Shown: positions 54,742 to 63,979 of the stretch, piece after piece
Numbering within the stretch: the first letter of the stretch is position 1
Layout: every line of letters starts with the position of its first letter
From: Halostagnicola larsenii XH-48
GTDB lineage: Archaea > Halobacteriota > Halobacteria > Halobacteriales > Natrialbaceae
Direction of reading: 5' to 3'
Assembly (NCBI RefSeq): GCF_000517625.1
Contig: NZ_CP007057.1
Coordinates: 400,582-464,581 of the forward strand
Length of the DNA: 64,000 nucleotides
Notes under the pieces: model-generated
What the model was told of the DNA's origin: nothing
Seen by the model: the letters and a program-made list of their open reading frames with translations, nothing else
Databases searched by the model: none
Made by a program: the position numbers and the translations under genes

Positions 54742-54963
54742 CGACTGCGATAGACTCTAATAGATCACATATACAATTATATATGATCACATCCTCGAGA
54801 GAGTGAATAACCTAATAGTGCTCCAACATTCGATATTTTTCTACTTTCTGTAGAAGGTTCGATACGCGGTACAAAAGCTGATTAGCCCCCGTTGAAAGCT
54901 TGTTCTTGGATTAAGTAACAGAAAACAGGAACGTAACTCGTGGAGGCAGTTAGTGGTTACCGA

Positions 54964-56445
54964 TTACCAGACATCTTCGAAACTCTCCTCGTATTCGTTG
55001 ATCCTCGATTCGGATGGCGGCGCAGTGACCTGTGCAACGACGAGCATTACCAGTATCTGGGTTGCCAACAGTGGCACGAACGGGTGGAATCCGACCACCT
55101 CCGGTGGCAGTGGGCCGTATTCGAACGCCCAGATTCCAACGAATCCGTAGATCACGCCGGCGTAGATGCTCGCTTTCGTCGAATTACGCCAGTAAAACGC
55201 CGCTGCCATCGGCACGAACAGGAGCCCATATCCTGCGAATGCGAACGTCGCCGTGTCGACGACGGTATCCGATGTGAGTAATGCTCCGACGTAGGCAAGC
55301 ACGAATATGGCCACTAGAAACACTCGAGTGTACCAGACGGCTTTTGCGTCGGTCACGTCGTCCCAGAATTTCCGGAGGACGTCTTCGCTGAAGAACGTAC
55401 TCAGCGTGAGAACCTGCCCATCGATGCTCGACATCATCGCCGCCAGAATGCCCGCGAGTGCGAGTCCGACCCCCCACGTCGGGAGGAATTCGAAGACGAG
55501 TTCTGGCAAGATAAAGTCTGGATTCTCCAGGTTCGGGAGCTGTGCGATTCCCCAGAATCCGAGCAAAACCGTCGGGACCCAGACTAACAGCACGGCGATC
55601 GGATAGATGACCGAAGTCTGTTTGAGCGTCGTAAACGATCGAGCCGTCATATATCGAAGGATCAGATGTGGAAACATGAACGCTCCCAGCGCGACGATAA
55701 TGCCCTGCGAGAAGTACATCCGAGTCTCGTACGGTGGGAGCCCCTCTCGATTGAGGAGGATACCGTCGTTTATCTGCGCGACTGCATCGGTCGCCGCTCC
55801 GAACCCACCGATTCGGATCGGGATGTAGATGAAAAACGCCAGTAGAATCGTCATGAACACCATTCCCTGGAAGGTATTCGTCCACCCTGTCCCTCGCATT
55901 CCGCCGGGGTAGACGTACAATCCCGTAACGACGATGGTGACGAGCGCCCCGAGCCAGTAGGGAATCATCCCGCCCGTGAGTGACTCGAAGACGATTCCGC
56001 CTCCTTGCACACCGACAAGGATGTACGGAATCGTCCAGATAGTGAAAATCGCCATAACGAGAAGCCCGAGATTGTTGGCTTCCCACCGGTGGTTGAATAT
56101 CTGGCCCGGAGTGATATGGCCGAATTCTTTCCCCACGATCCAGATACGATACCCGAACGTCATGAGGAACACCGGGAACAGGAACGCAAAGAGCGACACG
56201 AAAAACCCGTATGCGCTGACTCCCGTCGAGTACGCGAGTCCCGGTGCCCCGATCATCACGACGGAGGTCATGTTCGTCGCGAACAGCGCAAAGAGGAGCA
56301 CGACCGTCCCGAACGACCGACTCGCCATGAGGAAGTCTTCTCTGGAATCACCCGTGATACGGGAGGCCGCAGCCCCAACAAGAATCACGAGTAGCAAGTA
56401 CACGGCTGTAATCCCGAGGATGATCGCGTTCGATGTCGAGATCAT
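54964..56445 (-). CDS. Sodium:solute symporter (SSS) family transporter
   Basis: 493 residues with about 13 membrane helices, starting AIILGITAVYLLLVILVGAAASRI. The SSS signature region is RGTGWTNTFQGMVFMTILLAFF, with GFWGIAQLP and ALAGILAAMMSSIDGQVLTLSTFFSEDVL (the conserved TM8 Ser region). It imports an organic solute with Na+, suited to a halophile. Its start overlaps a small membrane protein gene by ATGA. The position beside an aromatic-CoA ligase and hydroxylase suggests an aromatic or other carboxylate substrate (inference). Confidence 0.9.
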   Translation of the reverse strand: MISTSNAIILGITAVYLLLVILVGAAASRITGDSREDFLMASRSFGTVVLLFALFATNMTSVVMIGAPGLAYSTGVSAYGFFVSLFAFLFPVFLMTFGYRIWIVGKEFGHITPGQIFNHRWEANNLGLLVMAIFTIWTIPYILVGVQGGGIVFESLTGGMIPYWLGALVTIVVTGLYVYPGGMRGTGWTNTFQGMVFMTILLAFFIYIPIRIGGFGAATDAVAQINDGILLNREGLPPYETRMYFSQGIIVALGAFMFPHLILRYMTARSFTTLKQTSVIYPIAVLLVWVPTVLLGFWGIAQLPNLENPDFILPELVFEFLPTWGVGLALAGILAAMMSSIDGQVLTLSTFFSEDVLRKFWDDVTDAKAVWYTRVFLVAIFVLAYVGALLTSDTVVDTATFAFAGYGLLFVPMAAAFYWRNSTKASIYAGVIYGFVGIWAFEYGPLPPEVVGFHPFVPLLATQILVMLVVAQVTAPPSESRINEYEESFEDVW

Positions 56446-56699
56446 TCTGCCTCACGCTCCGATTCGTATCGTTCCGGTGGCGTCGGGGCCAAATAGTACA
56501 TCACGACCAGAATACCGAACCCGACGAGATTGAACGCCATATCGTAGGCGATCTGTACGGGCAACCAGCCGAACACGATCGCAGTCGAACCGAAGAGTCC
56601 GACCAGTTCGCTCTGATGGAGCACGATCATTGCACAGATCGCGATGAATAGCGCCGCTTGCTTCCCGTTATTTGGATACCATAAGCTACCTTTTAGCAT
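56442..56699 (-). CDS. Small two-helix membrane protein, putative symporter partner
   Basis: 85 residues with two membrane helices: AALFIAICAMIVLHQSELVGLFG and LPVQIAYDMAFNLVGFGILVVMYYL, then a charged tail. Small proteins of this type (DUF3311/DUF997-like) precede SSS transporters in many genomes. The ATGA overlap (56442-56445) indicates coupled translation and probably complex formation. The family name is tentative. Confidence 0.8.
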   Translation of the reverse strand: MLKGSLWYPNNGKQAALFIAICAMIVLHQSELVGLFGSTAIVFGWLPVQIAYDMAFNLVGFGILVVMYYLAPTPPERYESEREAE

Positions 56700-56834
56700 G
56701 TTCTATCGTACCATTCCCAGCCGCCCCATATATACATGGGTGGTTCTTATCTAATTACTGATGATATATGTGTCGTGACGATGCTCAGAACGGGTTCGAT
56801 CCACCGTTCGTATCGCTAATAACCAGTTCGGTCG

Positions 56835-57245
56835 TCAGTCGCCTCTTTCGCCCGTATAGCCTCCAGCAATGAGCACGGAGCGATCGGCCTCAAGAATGAT
56901 TTGCTGTGCGACGCTCCCGAAAAGCACCTTCCCGACAGGACTTTGTGTAGTCCCTCCTACACAAATCGCGTCGGCGTCGATTTCGTCGGCAATCTCGATC
57001 ACGAACGATGCTGGTTCCGCCTGCTTGTCACGCAGTTCGTACGGAATCTCGTGCTCGTCAAAACGGGTTGTTACTTCCTGGACGGACTCGAGAGCGACAA
57101 GTTCGTCGTCCGGGCCTTTGAACTCGAAGCCGTGTGCGATCGTGACTGCGATCGTATCGGGAGACGCCGCGAGGTCGATAATCGCCTGTGCCTGCGATAT
57201 CGAACGATCCACGTCGGTGTCGATGGCCAGAACAATACGGTACAT
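56835..57245 (-). CDS. Universal stress protein (UspA) family protein
   Basis: 136 residues. The N-terminal strand is YRIVLAIDTDVD with the ATP-binding Asp. The C-terminal nucleotide loop GGTTQSPVGKVLFGSVAQQII matches the G-2x-G-9x-G(S/T) pattern loosely, and ADRSVLIAGG forms the last strand. The ATG at 57245 (MYRIV) is preferred over 57377. UspA proteins are often encoded beside transporters in haloarchaea and may bind ATP or act in dimers. Confidence 0.88.
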   Translation of the reverse strand: MYRIVLAIDTDVDRSISQAQAIIDLAASPDTIAVTIAHGFEFKGPDDELVALESVQEVTTRFDEHEIPYELRDKQAEPASFVIEIADEIDADAICVGGTTQSPVGKVLFGSVAQQIILEADRSVLIAGGYTGERGD

Positions 57246-57333
57246 GTCAGTTGGTTCAACGCGAGTCATCAAAGCAGTTGCGTCGGTAACTGTTCGAGAA
57301 TACGTCCGCACCTTACTCGGTCGCCGAATCGGT

Positions 57334-59475
57334 TTAGAGGCGGTCGATCGGCCCGTAGTACGTACAGAGATCCGCACGGCTCGTTCCGACTAACGTATTA
57401 ATCTCGTCCGCGGTCGTCGCCTGAACCGTTGCCATCGTAGGCACACCGACTTCGTTGCGGATTTCGTCGCTAAAGTTGGCCAATCCGTGCACGTTGTCGT
57501 CGGTCTGGGCCGCCGAAACGCCACCAGCGACCGGAGCGAGGAGATCGATGCCGTGCTCCGAGAGTTCGCGTGCGATAACGAACGAATCGGCGAGCGTCAA
57601 CCCGTCGTCGACCAGGTCTGTCGCTTGCACGACCGCACCCAGGGGCTTCGAGGCCGGCCACGCTGCGCGGACTGCGTCGACGACCTCGAGCGGGAACTGC
57701 AGTCGTTCCTCGAGTGAACCGCCGTACTCGTCGGTTCGCTCGTTACTGAGTGGGGACAGGAACGACCCAAGGAGGTATCCGTTCCCGAGTTGGATCTGGA
57801 GATACTCGAAGCCGGCTTCGTCGGCCCGTTTCGTCGACGCGACGAAGTCGTCTTTGATCCGTTCGAGATCCGCGGACTCCAATCGGTCGGGCGCGTACGA
57901 ACGCGGGCGAGTTGAATACTGGTCCGTGACTCGCGGCGCCCACGACTCGTTTCGGTCAACCGGACCCTCGAGGCCGAACGGCTGTGTCTGTCGCGCTCCG
58001 TTCGTCCCCGCGTGTACTAGGGTCGTGCCGACCGGTGTGGACGCTGTCACAACCGTCTCCGCCCAGGCAGTGGCGTGCTCGTTGCGATAGAGGCCGGGAC
58101 TGCCAGGCGTAATTCGACCGTCTTTGGACACGGCGAGCGGCTCGGTCATCGTCAGGCCGGCACCATCACCACACTGCTCGGAGAAGGCGCCGAGTTGTGC
58201 GTCCGTCGGCGTTCCATCCTGCGCTGTGAACGTCTGTGCAGCGACGCGAACCGCTCTGTTCGAGAGGGTGAGATCGCGCAGTTCGAACGGCTGTGTTGCA
58301 GGTGCTGCAGGCCCATTTCGGCTTTCGGACTTCCCGGCGGCCGGTGCGTTCGTGGCAAACCACCGCTCGAGTTCGTCGACGAGGTCGGGATCGCGTCGGG
58401 CCATGCTATCGTACGTGAGTCGACCAGACCGAGTGAGATGGTGCAGTACAAACTGGATGCCGTCGAAATCGTAGAACCGGCGGATGTCTTCGAAGTGGAT
58501 ACGGCTCCGTTCCCCGGATCGTTGCAGCGACGTTGCGATGGGGCGGCGCTGGTTTTCGTACTCCTCGAGGGCCGTTGTGACGGATCCGTTGGGGTCCTCG
58601 AGTGCGCCACTGAGCGCGATCGCATCCTCCATCGCGAGGGTCGTCCCGGATCCGATCGAGTAGTGGGCCGTATGCGCCGCGTCACCGATGAGGACGAGGT
58701 TTTCGTGCGACCAGCGTTCGTTCTTGACCGTGGTGAACGTTTGCCATCGATCGACCTGCGAAAGCAGTTCGTGCCCGCCGAGATGGTCCGCAAAGACGTC
58801 CTCGAGGTAAGCCAGATACTCGTCCTCGGGCAACTTGTCCAGTTCGGCGTTCGCCCACGTTTTCGCATCGCAGTCAACGATGAACGTACTCACGGATCCG
58901 GGGTAGGTGTGTGCACACCAGATACCGTCTTCGTTCTCGACGAAGATGTGGCTCAACGCGTCGAAGTCTGCTTCGGTTCCAAACCAGGAGAACCGTGACT
59001 CACCGTCAATGGTTTCCGTTCCAAACTCGTCGGCGAACTGTGTTCGCGTCTCGCTATGGATCCCATCGGCACCGATCACAAGATCTGATTCGGTCGCCAG
59101 CGCGTGCGGATCCTCGATCTCACTCTCGAACTCGAGGGTCACGCCGAGTTCGCGACACCGCTCCTGAAGGAGCTCGAGCAGGTCCGTTCGGAGCATGCTG
59201 ACGAACGAGTGGCCCGACGAGCGATACCGTTCGCCCTTGTAGAAGAGATCGAATGGCTCCCACTGGGTCGATCGCTCGATGATCGCTTCGTAGGACGGCT
59301 CATCGACTTCCTGCAATTTCGAGAGCGTCCGATTCGGCAGGACGATTCCCCACCCGTATGTAACACCCTGTGGATTCCGTTCGTGGACGGTAATCTCCCA
59401 GTCCGGATTCGCTTTTTGCAGGAGAATACTTGCGTACAGTCCGCCGGGCCCGCCTCCGATGGTTGCGATGTCCAT
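57334..59475 (-). CDS. Salicylyl-CoA 5-hydroxylase-like fused flavoprotein (monooxygenase + OYE-like domain)
   Basis: 713 residues. The N-terminal domain is a class-A flavin monooxygenase: GGGPGGLYA (7-15), DLVIGADGIHSETR (131-144), and LIGDAAHTAHYSIGSGTTLAMEDA (262-285), the typical segment of salicylyl-CoA 5-hydroxylase and 2-aminobenzoyl-CoA monooxygenase/reductase. Residues about 396-713 are an Old-Yellow-Enzyme-like barrel (TDEYGGSLEERLQFPLEVVDAVR). That domain looks degenerate: where related fusions have an HxxH pair before GYLL, here Q562 and N565 occur, and the protein stops soon after ADLC (701-704), lacking the usual last part. The ATG at 59475 replaces a longer frame to 59556. Divergent from a DhbE-like ligase. 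Confidence 0.86.
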   Translation of the reverse strand: MDIATIGGGPGGLYASILLQKANPDWEITVHERNPQGVTYGWGIVLPNRTLSKLQEVDEPSYEAIIERSTQWEPFDLFYKGERYRSSGHSFVSMLRTDLLELLQERCRELGVTLEFESEIEDPHALATESDLVIGADGIHSETRTQFADEFGTETIDGESRFSWFGTEADFDALSHIFVENEDGIWCAHTYPGSVSTFIVDCDAKTWANAELDKLPEDEYLAYLEDVFADHLGGHELLSQVDRWQTFTTVKNERWSHENLVLIGDAAHTAHYSIGSGTTLAMEDAIALSGALEDPNGSVTTALEEYENQRRPIATSLQRSGERSRIHFEDIRRFYDFDGIQFVLHHLTRSGRLTYDSMARRDPDLVDELERWFATNAPAAGKSESRNGPAAPATQPFELRDLTLSNRAVRVAAQTFTAQDGTPTDAQLGAFSEQCGDGAGLTMTEPLAVSKDGRITPGSPGLYRNEHATAWAETVVTASTPVGTTLVHAGTNGARQTQPFGLEGPVDRNESWAPRVTDQYSTRPRSYAPDRLESADLERIKDDFVASTKRADEAGFEYLQIQLGNGYLLGSFLSPLSNERTDEYGGSLEERLQFPLEVVDAVRAAWPASKPLGAVVQATDLVDDGLTLADSFVIARELSEHGIDLLAPVAGGVSAAQTDDNVHGLANFSDEIRNEVGVPTMATVQATTADEINTLVGTSRADLCTYYGPIDRL

Positions 59476-59748
59476 CACACGGTCACCTCGCCGGCATATC
59501 GTACACACGTGGCATTCTGGACGGAAGCCAGCTTTACGCTCATTACGTCTACCCATGATCCGTGGCGGATCTTAATAATTTCGCATACCACAGCGATCGC
59601 TACGGACGATCGATGCTGTCCGCGGAAACCGGTATGCTCACGGAATGGCATTGCCGCGAAAGACCGCTCGCTGTTACCGCGGGTGATGAGAACGTGTTTT
59701 CATACCAACATAGCAATTAAATGCTGCTGCCTGAGTACTAGTGAGTGA

Positions 59749-61443
59749 ATGCAACTACCGTCAGCTGAGATCGATGGCTACGTACCGTTTTCTGACGAGC
59801 GAGCCACGAGGTACATCGAAGACGGCTCCTGGAACGAGCAAGCGTTCCACGAAGTCCTCGACGAACGGGCCGAGCGCCATCCCGACCAGACTGCAGTCGT
59901 CGGTCCCGACCGAGAACTGAGTTACGCACAACTCGTTGAAACGTCCAAGCGTATCGCCGCGTTCTACCAGCACGAAACGGACCTCGAACGACTCGACAGA
60001 GTCGTTTTTCAACTCCCCAATTCGGTCGAATTCCTCGAGATGTTCTTCGCGTGCTCTCGACTCGGGGTTATCCCGGTCATGCTGTTGCCCCGACACCGCG
60101 AAAGCGAGGCGCGACACGTCGTCGAGCTGACTGACGCGAAGGCCTACATCACGACCGGAGACCGATACGACCTGGGTTTCGATTACGTCGACTTCGTAAC
60201 CGAATTCGCGGACGAATATTCGACCCTCGAGCAGCTAGTGGCCGTTGCCGGGGCACAACAGGAGCTTCCGGCGAACTGGTCCGGATTCGACGAGATACGA
60301 ACGGCGTACGAACCCGGCGACCTGTCGCCGGTCGACGTCAATCCGAGCGATCCGGGCGTGATGCTCCTGTCCGGTGGCACCACGGGACTGCCGAAAGGGA
60401 TCCCCCGAACGCACAACGATTACGTCTTCCAGTGGGAACAGATGGCCGCGGCAGTCGATGTACAGGAAGACTGGACCGCGTTCCCGAGCGTTCCGATCGG
60501 CCATAATGCCTCGCTGTGTTGTGTCATCGGATCAGCTATCTGGGCCGGAGCAACGATCGCCGTCGAACCGGTGTTGAAACCAGATCGGCTCTTGGAACTC
60601 ATCGAAGACGTCGGCGGCACCTACTCACTGCCGGTTCCAACCCAACTCGTCGATATTCTCGAGCACCCCGACCGAGACTCGTACGACCTGTCGTCGCTCG
60701 AGGTGCTCATCAGCGGCGGGCAGAAGGTGCCCCCACGAGTGGTCTACGAACTGGTCGAGGAGTACGAGATTGGCTTTTGCAACATCTTCGGGATGGCCGA
60801 AGGACCGCTCATTTGCACTCGTCCCAACGACGACGTCGATACGCAAGCCAACACCGTTGGCCGACCGATCGCACCTGACGAGGACGAAATAAAGATCGTC
60901 TCTGAAGACCGCCAGTCAACTGTCGACCAGGGCCAGCAGGGTGAGCTCACCGTTCGCGGACCCGGCTACTTCACGGGCTACTTCCGGACGCCCGAAGAAA
61001 ACGCCGAAAACTTCGACGACGACGGATGGTTTTACACCGAAGATCTGCTCTCGATCGATGATGATGGGAACTATCGCGTCCACGGCCGGATCAAAGAAAC
61101 GATCATCCGCGGTGGCGAGAACATCTACGCGCCGGACCTCGAGGACGTGATAATCGAACACGAAGCGATCGAGAACGTCGCAGTGATCGGGATGCCCGAC
61201 GAACGGCTCGGTGAGCGTCCTGTGGCATTCGTTGAATTACGGGATCGTGGAGATGATCTGACACTCGAGGCGCTACAGTCGTATCTCAGTGACCGTGGGA
61301 TCGCCGTATTCAAGCGGCCCGAGCGATTGGAAATCGTCGATGATCTCCCGCGGACGAGCGTCGGGAAAATTGCAAAAGTCGATCTCGAGGAACGGATTAT
61401 CGAGCAACTCAAGAACGAAGGACAGCTTTCGGACGAGTACTAA
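59749..61443 (+). CDS. Aryl-CoA/aryl-AMP ligase (2,3-dihydroxybenzoate/salicylate-AMP ligase type)
   Basis: 564 residues of the ANL superfamily, DhbE/EntE-like. Motifs are VVFQLPNSVEFLEMFFA, LLSGGTTGLPKGIPRTHNDY (A3), FGMAEGPL, DDDGWFYTEDLLSIDDDGNYRVHGRIKETIIRGGENIYAPDLEDVI (A7-A8) and LPRTSVGKIAKVDL (catalytic Lys). DhbE-like proteins prefer hydroxybenzoates. No carrier-protein genes are nearby, so CoA is the likely acceptor, giving salicylyl- or hydroxybenzoyl-CoA for the divergently encoded hydroxylase. The ATG at 59749 is the first in frame. Confidence 0.87.
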   Translation: MQLPSAEIDGYVPFSDERATRYIEDGSWNEQAFHEVLDERAERHPDQTAVVGPDRELSYAQLVETSKRIAAFYQHETDLERLDRVVFQLPNSVEFLEMFFACSRLGVIPVMLLPRHRESEARHVVELTDAKAYITTGDRYDLGFDYVDFVTEFADEYSTLEQLVAVAGAQQELPANWSGFDEIRTAYEPGDLSPVDVNPSDPGVMLLSGGTTGLPKGIPRTHNDYVFQWEQMAAAVDVQEDWTAFPSVPIGHNASLCCVIGSAIWAGATIAVEPVLKPDRLLELIEDVGGTYSLPVPTQLVDILEHPDRDSYDLSSLEVLISGGQKVPPRVVYELVEEYEIGFCNIFGMAEGPLICTRPNDDVDTQANTVGRPIAPDEDEIKIVSEDRQSTVDQGQQGELTVRGPGYFTGYFRTPEENAENFDDDGWFYTEDLLSIDDDGNYRVHGRIKETIIRGGENIYAPDLEDVIIEHEAIENVAVIGMPDERLGERPVAFVELRDRGDDLTLEALQSYLSDRGIAVFKRPERLEIVDDLPRTSVGKIAKVDLEERIIEQLKNEGQLSDEY

Positions 61444-62682
61444 CTGGTCATCGTTCACGAGTCATTCTCTGCTGTGTCGCCAGGCGAACGGGTTGTGTCC
61501 CTCACGGTCGTCCGATGATCGATACGTTTCGTCAGCGAACAACCGCTTTGCGTGCACGATTTATGCGAGCCAGAAAGGGCGTAGCATGACGAAAATTGAA
61601 TATTTACACCGTACTTACCCTTGAGACGGTTCGCTGCTCGAGAGATACTCATCTAGCCCCTTCCTTCACTCCAACCGCATATCGTGGTGTTCGTTATCTT
61701 ACGACGTGACGGGACTCGAGTCTTCCATTAACGACCATTACTGACTGATAATGAATTCCGAAATATAGTGTAAATCGACTCGAGTAGTCTATTCGTTTTC
61801 ATCTGAAGGAGATAAGAACGTGTTTTTGAAAAACTGTTTTCTACTTTTTCTGTTCCGTGTTATGCAATATCCTGCGTGTATTGATGAAAATCATTAGGGA
61901 TATGGATTGGCGTTCTATGAGACGGAACGAATTCACGGAGGGAACTCGACTGCGTTGTAGCCGGGGTGGGGAGACCGAAGTCATCGAACACACCCACCAT
62001 TTACATTCATACACATGTAATAATATTTGATTGCGACGTTTTTGGGTGATTTGATAAATTCGATATGGTATCGACAGCAGAACGCGAAGTGTTCTGTGGC
62101 TCTTTGCTACCGTGAACCACTATTCATTAGATATATGTTATTAGTGTCGCAGAGAACTATTGTATATATAATACAATATATTGGGTCAAAGTTGAGTCTA
62201 GGTGTCGCAGCCACTGGCACGAGCAATGATCCACTCGCTTCATTTAGCGCTGATTGATTGAAAAACAGCATCTCCAACACAGTGGTTCTTGTTGATGACA
62301 GCGATTACCTAACTTTTCCTGCTCGAGTGATTATATGCGACTATACCAACTATATCAAACAAAATTTGATCGAAAATGGTTATAGACCACCAATATATGG
62401 TAGATCACGTTATAGTCGTGTATTGTCAGTCGATCGAGCGCGGTTAAAGTATTGTGTTGAAAACCCACTACTACAATATAAAATAATGATTTAATAAATA
62501 ATAATATATGTTTAGAGTGCTAACCGAGACAGTGTCTTCAGCGATTAATCTGACATCTCACTCTGTCGTCAACTGTGAACAGCAATACTCATTTCTCTCT
62601 TCTATTCGTTGAAGGACTCCAAGAGGGATGGTTGCGATAGTATGCTGCGTGAGACCCTCTACTCATCCACTGAACGAACGTA
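61444..62682. other. Long AT-rich intergenic region, no recognised gene
   Basis: About 1.24 kb. 62000-62520 is far more AT-rich than the genes around it. Forward ORFs at 62027-62257 and 62258-62494 (76 and 78 residues) lack acidic bias and resemble no family I know. A perfect inverted repeat ATTGTAT-ATATA-ATACAAT lies at 62159-62177. It may be acquired DNA or a regulatory island. Confidence 0.5.
62159..62177. repeat. Perfect AT-rich inverted repeat
   Basis: ATTGTAT (62159-62165) and ATACAAT (62171-62177) flank ATATA. It occurs in the AT-rich region without genes. An operator, a TATA-overlapping dyad or chance in AT-rich DNA are all possible. Confidence 0.3.
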
Positions 62683-63837
62683 TTAGTAGATACGCTCGGT
62701 CGCAATTTTGGCACCATCAACGAGTGCCGCTAACTTTTTCCACGCTATTTCGGGATGAACCATTCCGATTCCTGCCTGTGTTCCGAAGCCACAATCAGGT
62801 GCGGCGACTATCGGCGTCGAATCGTCGACCACGTCGACGATCCGCTCCAGGCGGTCTGCGATGGTCTCTGGGTGGTCGACGATGTTCGTCTTTACGTCGA
62901 CAACGCCGGGGATCAGCGACCAGCCGTCGGGAAGTGGATGCTCGGCGAACGCGCGGTATTCGTGCTGGTGGCGAGGGTTGGCCTGCTCGACACTGAGCCC
63001 CGTGATGTCTGCCTCGTAGATCTCCGGGAGAAGATCGACGAGGTCCGTGTCAAGATGGTGAGGTCCTTCGTAGCTTCCCCAACAGGTGTGAATCCGGACC
63101 TGTTCTTCTGGAACGTTCGAAAGCGCCTCATTGAGTGCTTCGACGTGAAGTCGAACGGCTCCCTTGACATCCTCGAGCGGTTTATCCGCATACGTGGGCG
63201 TATGACCCACGGTGAGGAACTCGGGAGCATCGATCTGGAGAGTCATTCCAGTCTCGGCGACGAGCTCGTACTCTTCGGACATCGCGTCCGCGACGGAAAA
63301 GAGGAACTCCTCGTAGGAGTCGTAGTAGTCATCGACGTGTGTAGCGGTGATGACGCTGGGAGACGCCGAGGTCACGAACGTTCCTTCGAAGTCGGCGTCG
63401 ACGGCCCCGAGGGCGTCGCGAAATTCTTCGAGTTCGGTTCTGGCCTCGTTGTGACCGGTGTATTCGACGGGACCGGTAACGACAGGCTGCATCGAGAGGT
63501 CGATGACGTCCGTCTTGAACGTCTCCTCGGCGTAATCGGGGAACTCCTGGAGATCCGCCCAGAGTTCCTGTTCGCGCTTTCCGTCGATTCCGCTGAGGCG
63601 GTCTGCTACGTACCAATTGAACGAGACCCGGGACTGTTCGCCGTTGTTGGCCACATCGATGCCGACCTCCGCCTGACGCTCGAGGACATCGTACGTGGCG
63701 TCCGAGACGGCAGTGTCCCACTCCTCGATATCGATTTCTTCGCCGTTCTGGCGCTTCGTAAGGAGATCGAGCAGCTCCGGTGATCGAGGAAGACTGCCGA
63801 TATGCGTCGTACGAATCCGATCGTCATTTGCTGTCAT
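62683..63837 (-). CDS. MetE-like (cobalamin-independent methionine synthase-type) methyltransferase
   Basis: 384 residues, corresponding only to the catalytic C-terminal barrel of MetE. It starts IRTTHIGSLPRSPELLDLL. Zinc ligands are visible as H250 and C252 (RIHTCWGSY), E284 (SVEQANPR) and C349 (AAPDCGFGTQ). Archaeal short MetE proteins transfer methyl groups to homocysteine from donors other than polyglutamyl methyl-THF in some cases. It could draw methyl groups from methyl-THF made by the LigM-like enzyme, or from another donor (inference). Three 22-bp tandem repeats lie upstream. Confidence 0.88.
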   Translation of the reverse strand: MTANDDRIRTTHIGSLPRSPELLDLLTKRQNGEEIDIEEWDTAVSDATYDVLERQAEVGIDVANNGEQSRVSFNWYVADRLSGIDGKREQELWADLQEFPDYAEETFKTDVIDLSMQPVVTGPVEYTGHNEARTELEEFRDALGAVDADFEGTFVTSASPSVITATHVDDYYDSYEEFLFSVADAMSEEYELVAETGMTLQIDAPEFLTVGHTPTYADKPLEDVKGAVRLHVEALNEALSNVPEEQVRIHTCWGSYEGPHHLDTDLVDLLPEIYEADITGLSVEQANPRHQHEYRAFAEHPLPDGWSLIPGVVDVKTNIVDHPETIADRLERIVDVVDDSTPIVAAPDCGFGTQAGIGMVHPEIAWKKLAALVDGAKIATERIY

Positions 63838-63913
63838 TGCGATACTTGTGTGTAATATATACCATCCGCAATATAACTCACGGTATTCACATCTCGTTGT
63901 GGTACGATTGAAT

Positions 63914-63979
63914 ACTCAGTGTGATCTGATGGAACACTCAGTGTGATCTGATGGAACACTCAGTGTGGTCTGATGGGAC
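63914..63979. repeat. Three tandem 22-bp repeats upstream of the MetE-like gene
   Basis: Units at 63914-63935, 63936-63957 and 63958-63979 begin ACTCAGTGTG. Units 1 and 2 are identical and unit 3 has two changes. Each junction holds a CACTCAGTG dyad (CACT/AGTG), repeated every 22 bp, or two helical turns. The array starts about 77 nt upstream of the MetE-like start, so cooperative binding of a regulator is plausible. The array could continue beyond the window. Confidence 0.7.

Noticed and set aside
63914..63979. CRISPR array at the right edge
   Set aside because: The 22-bp units are directly adjacent with no unique spacers between them, so this is a tandem repeat, not a CRISPR array.
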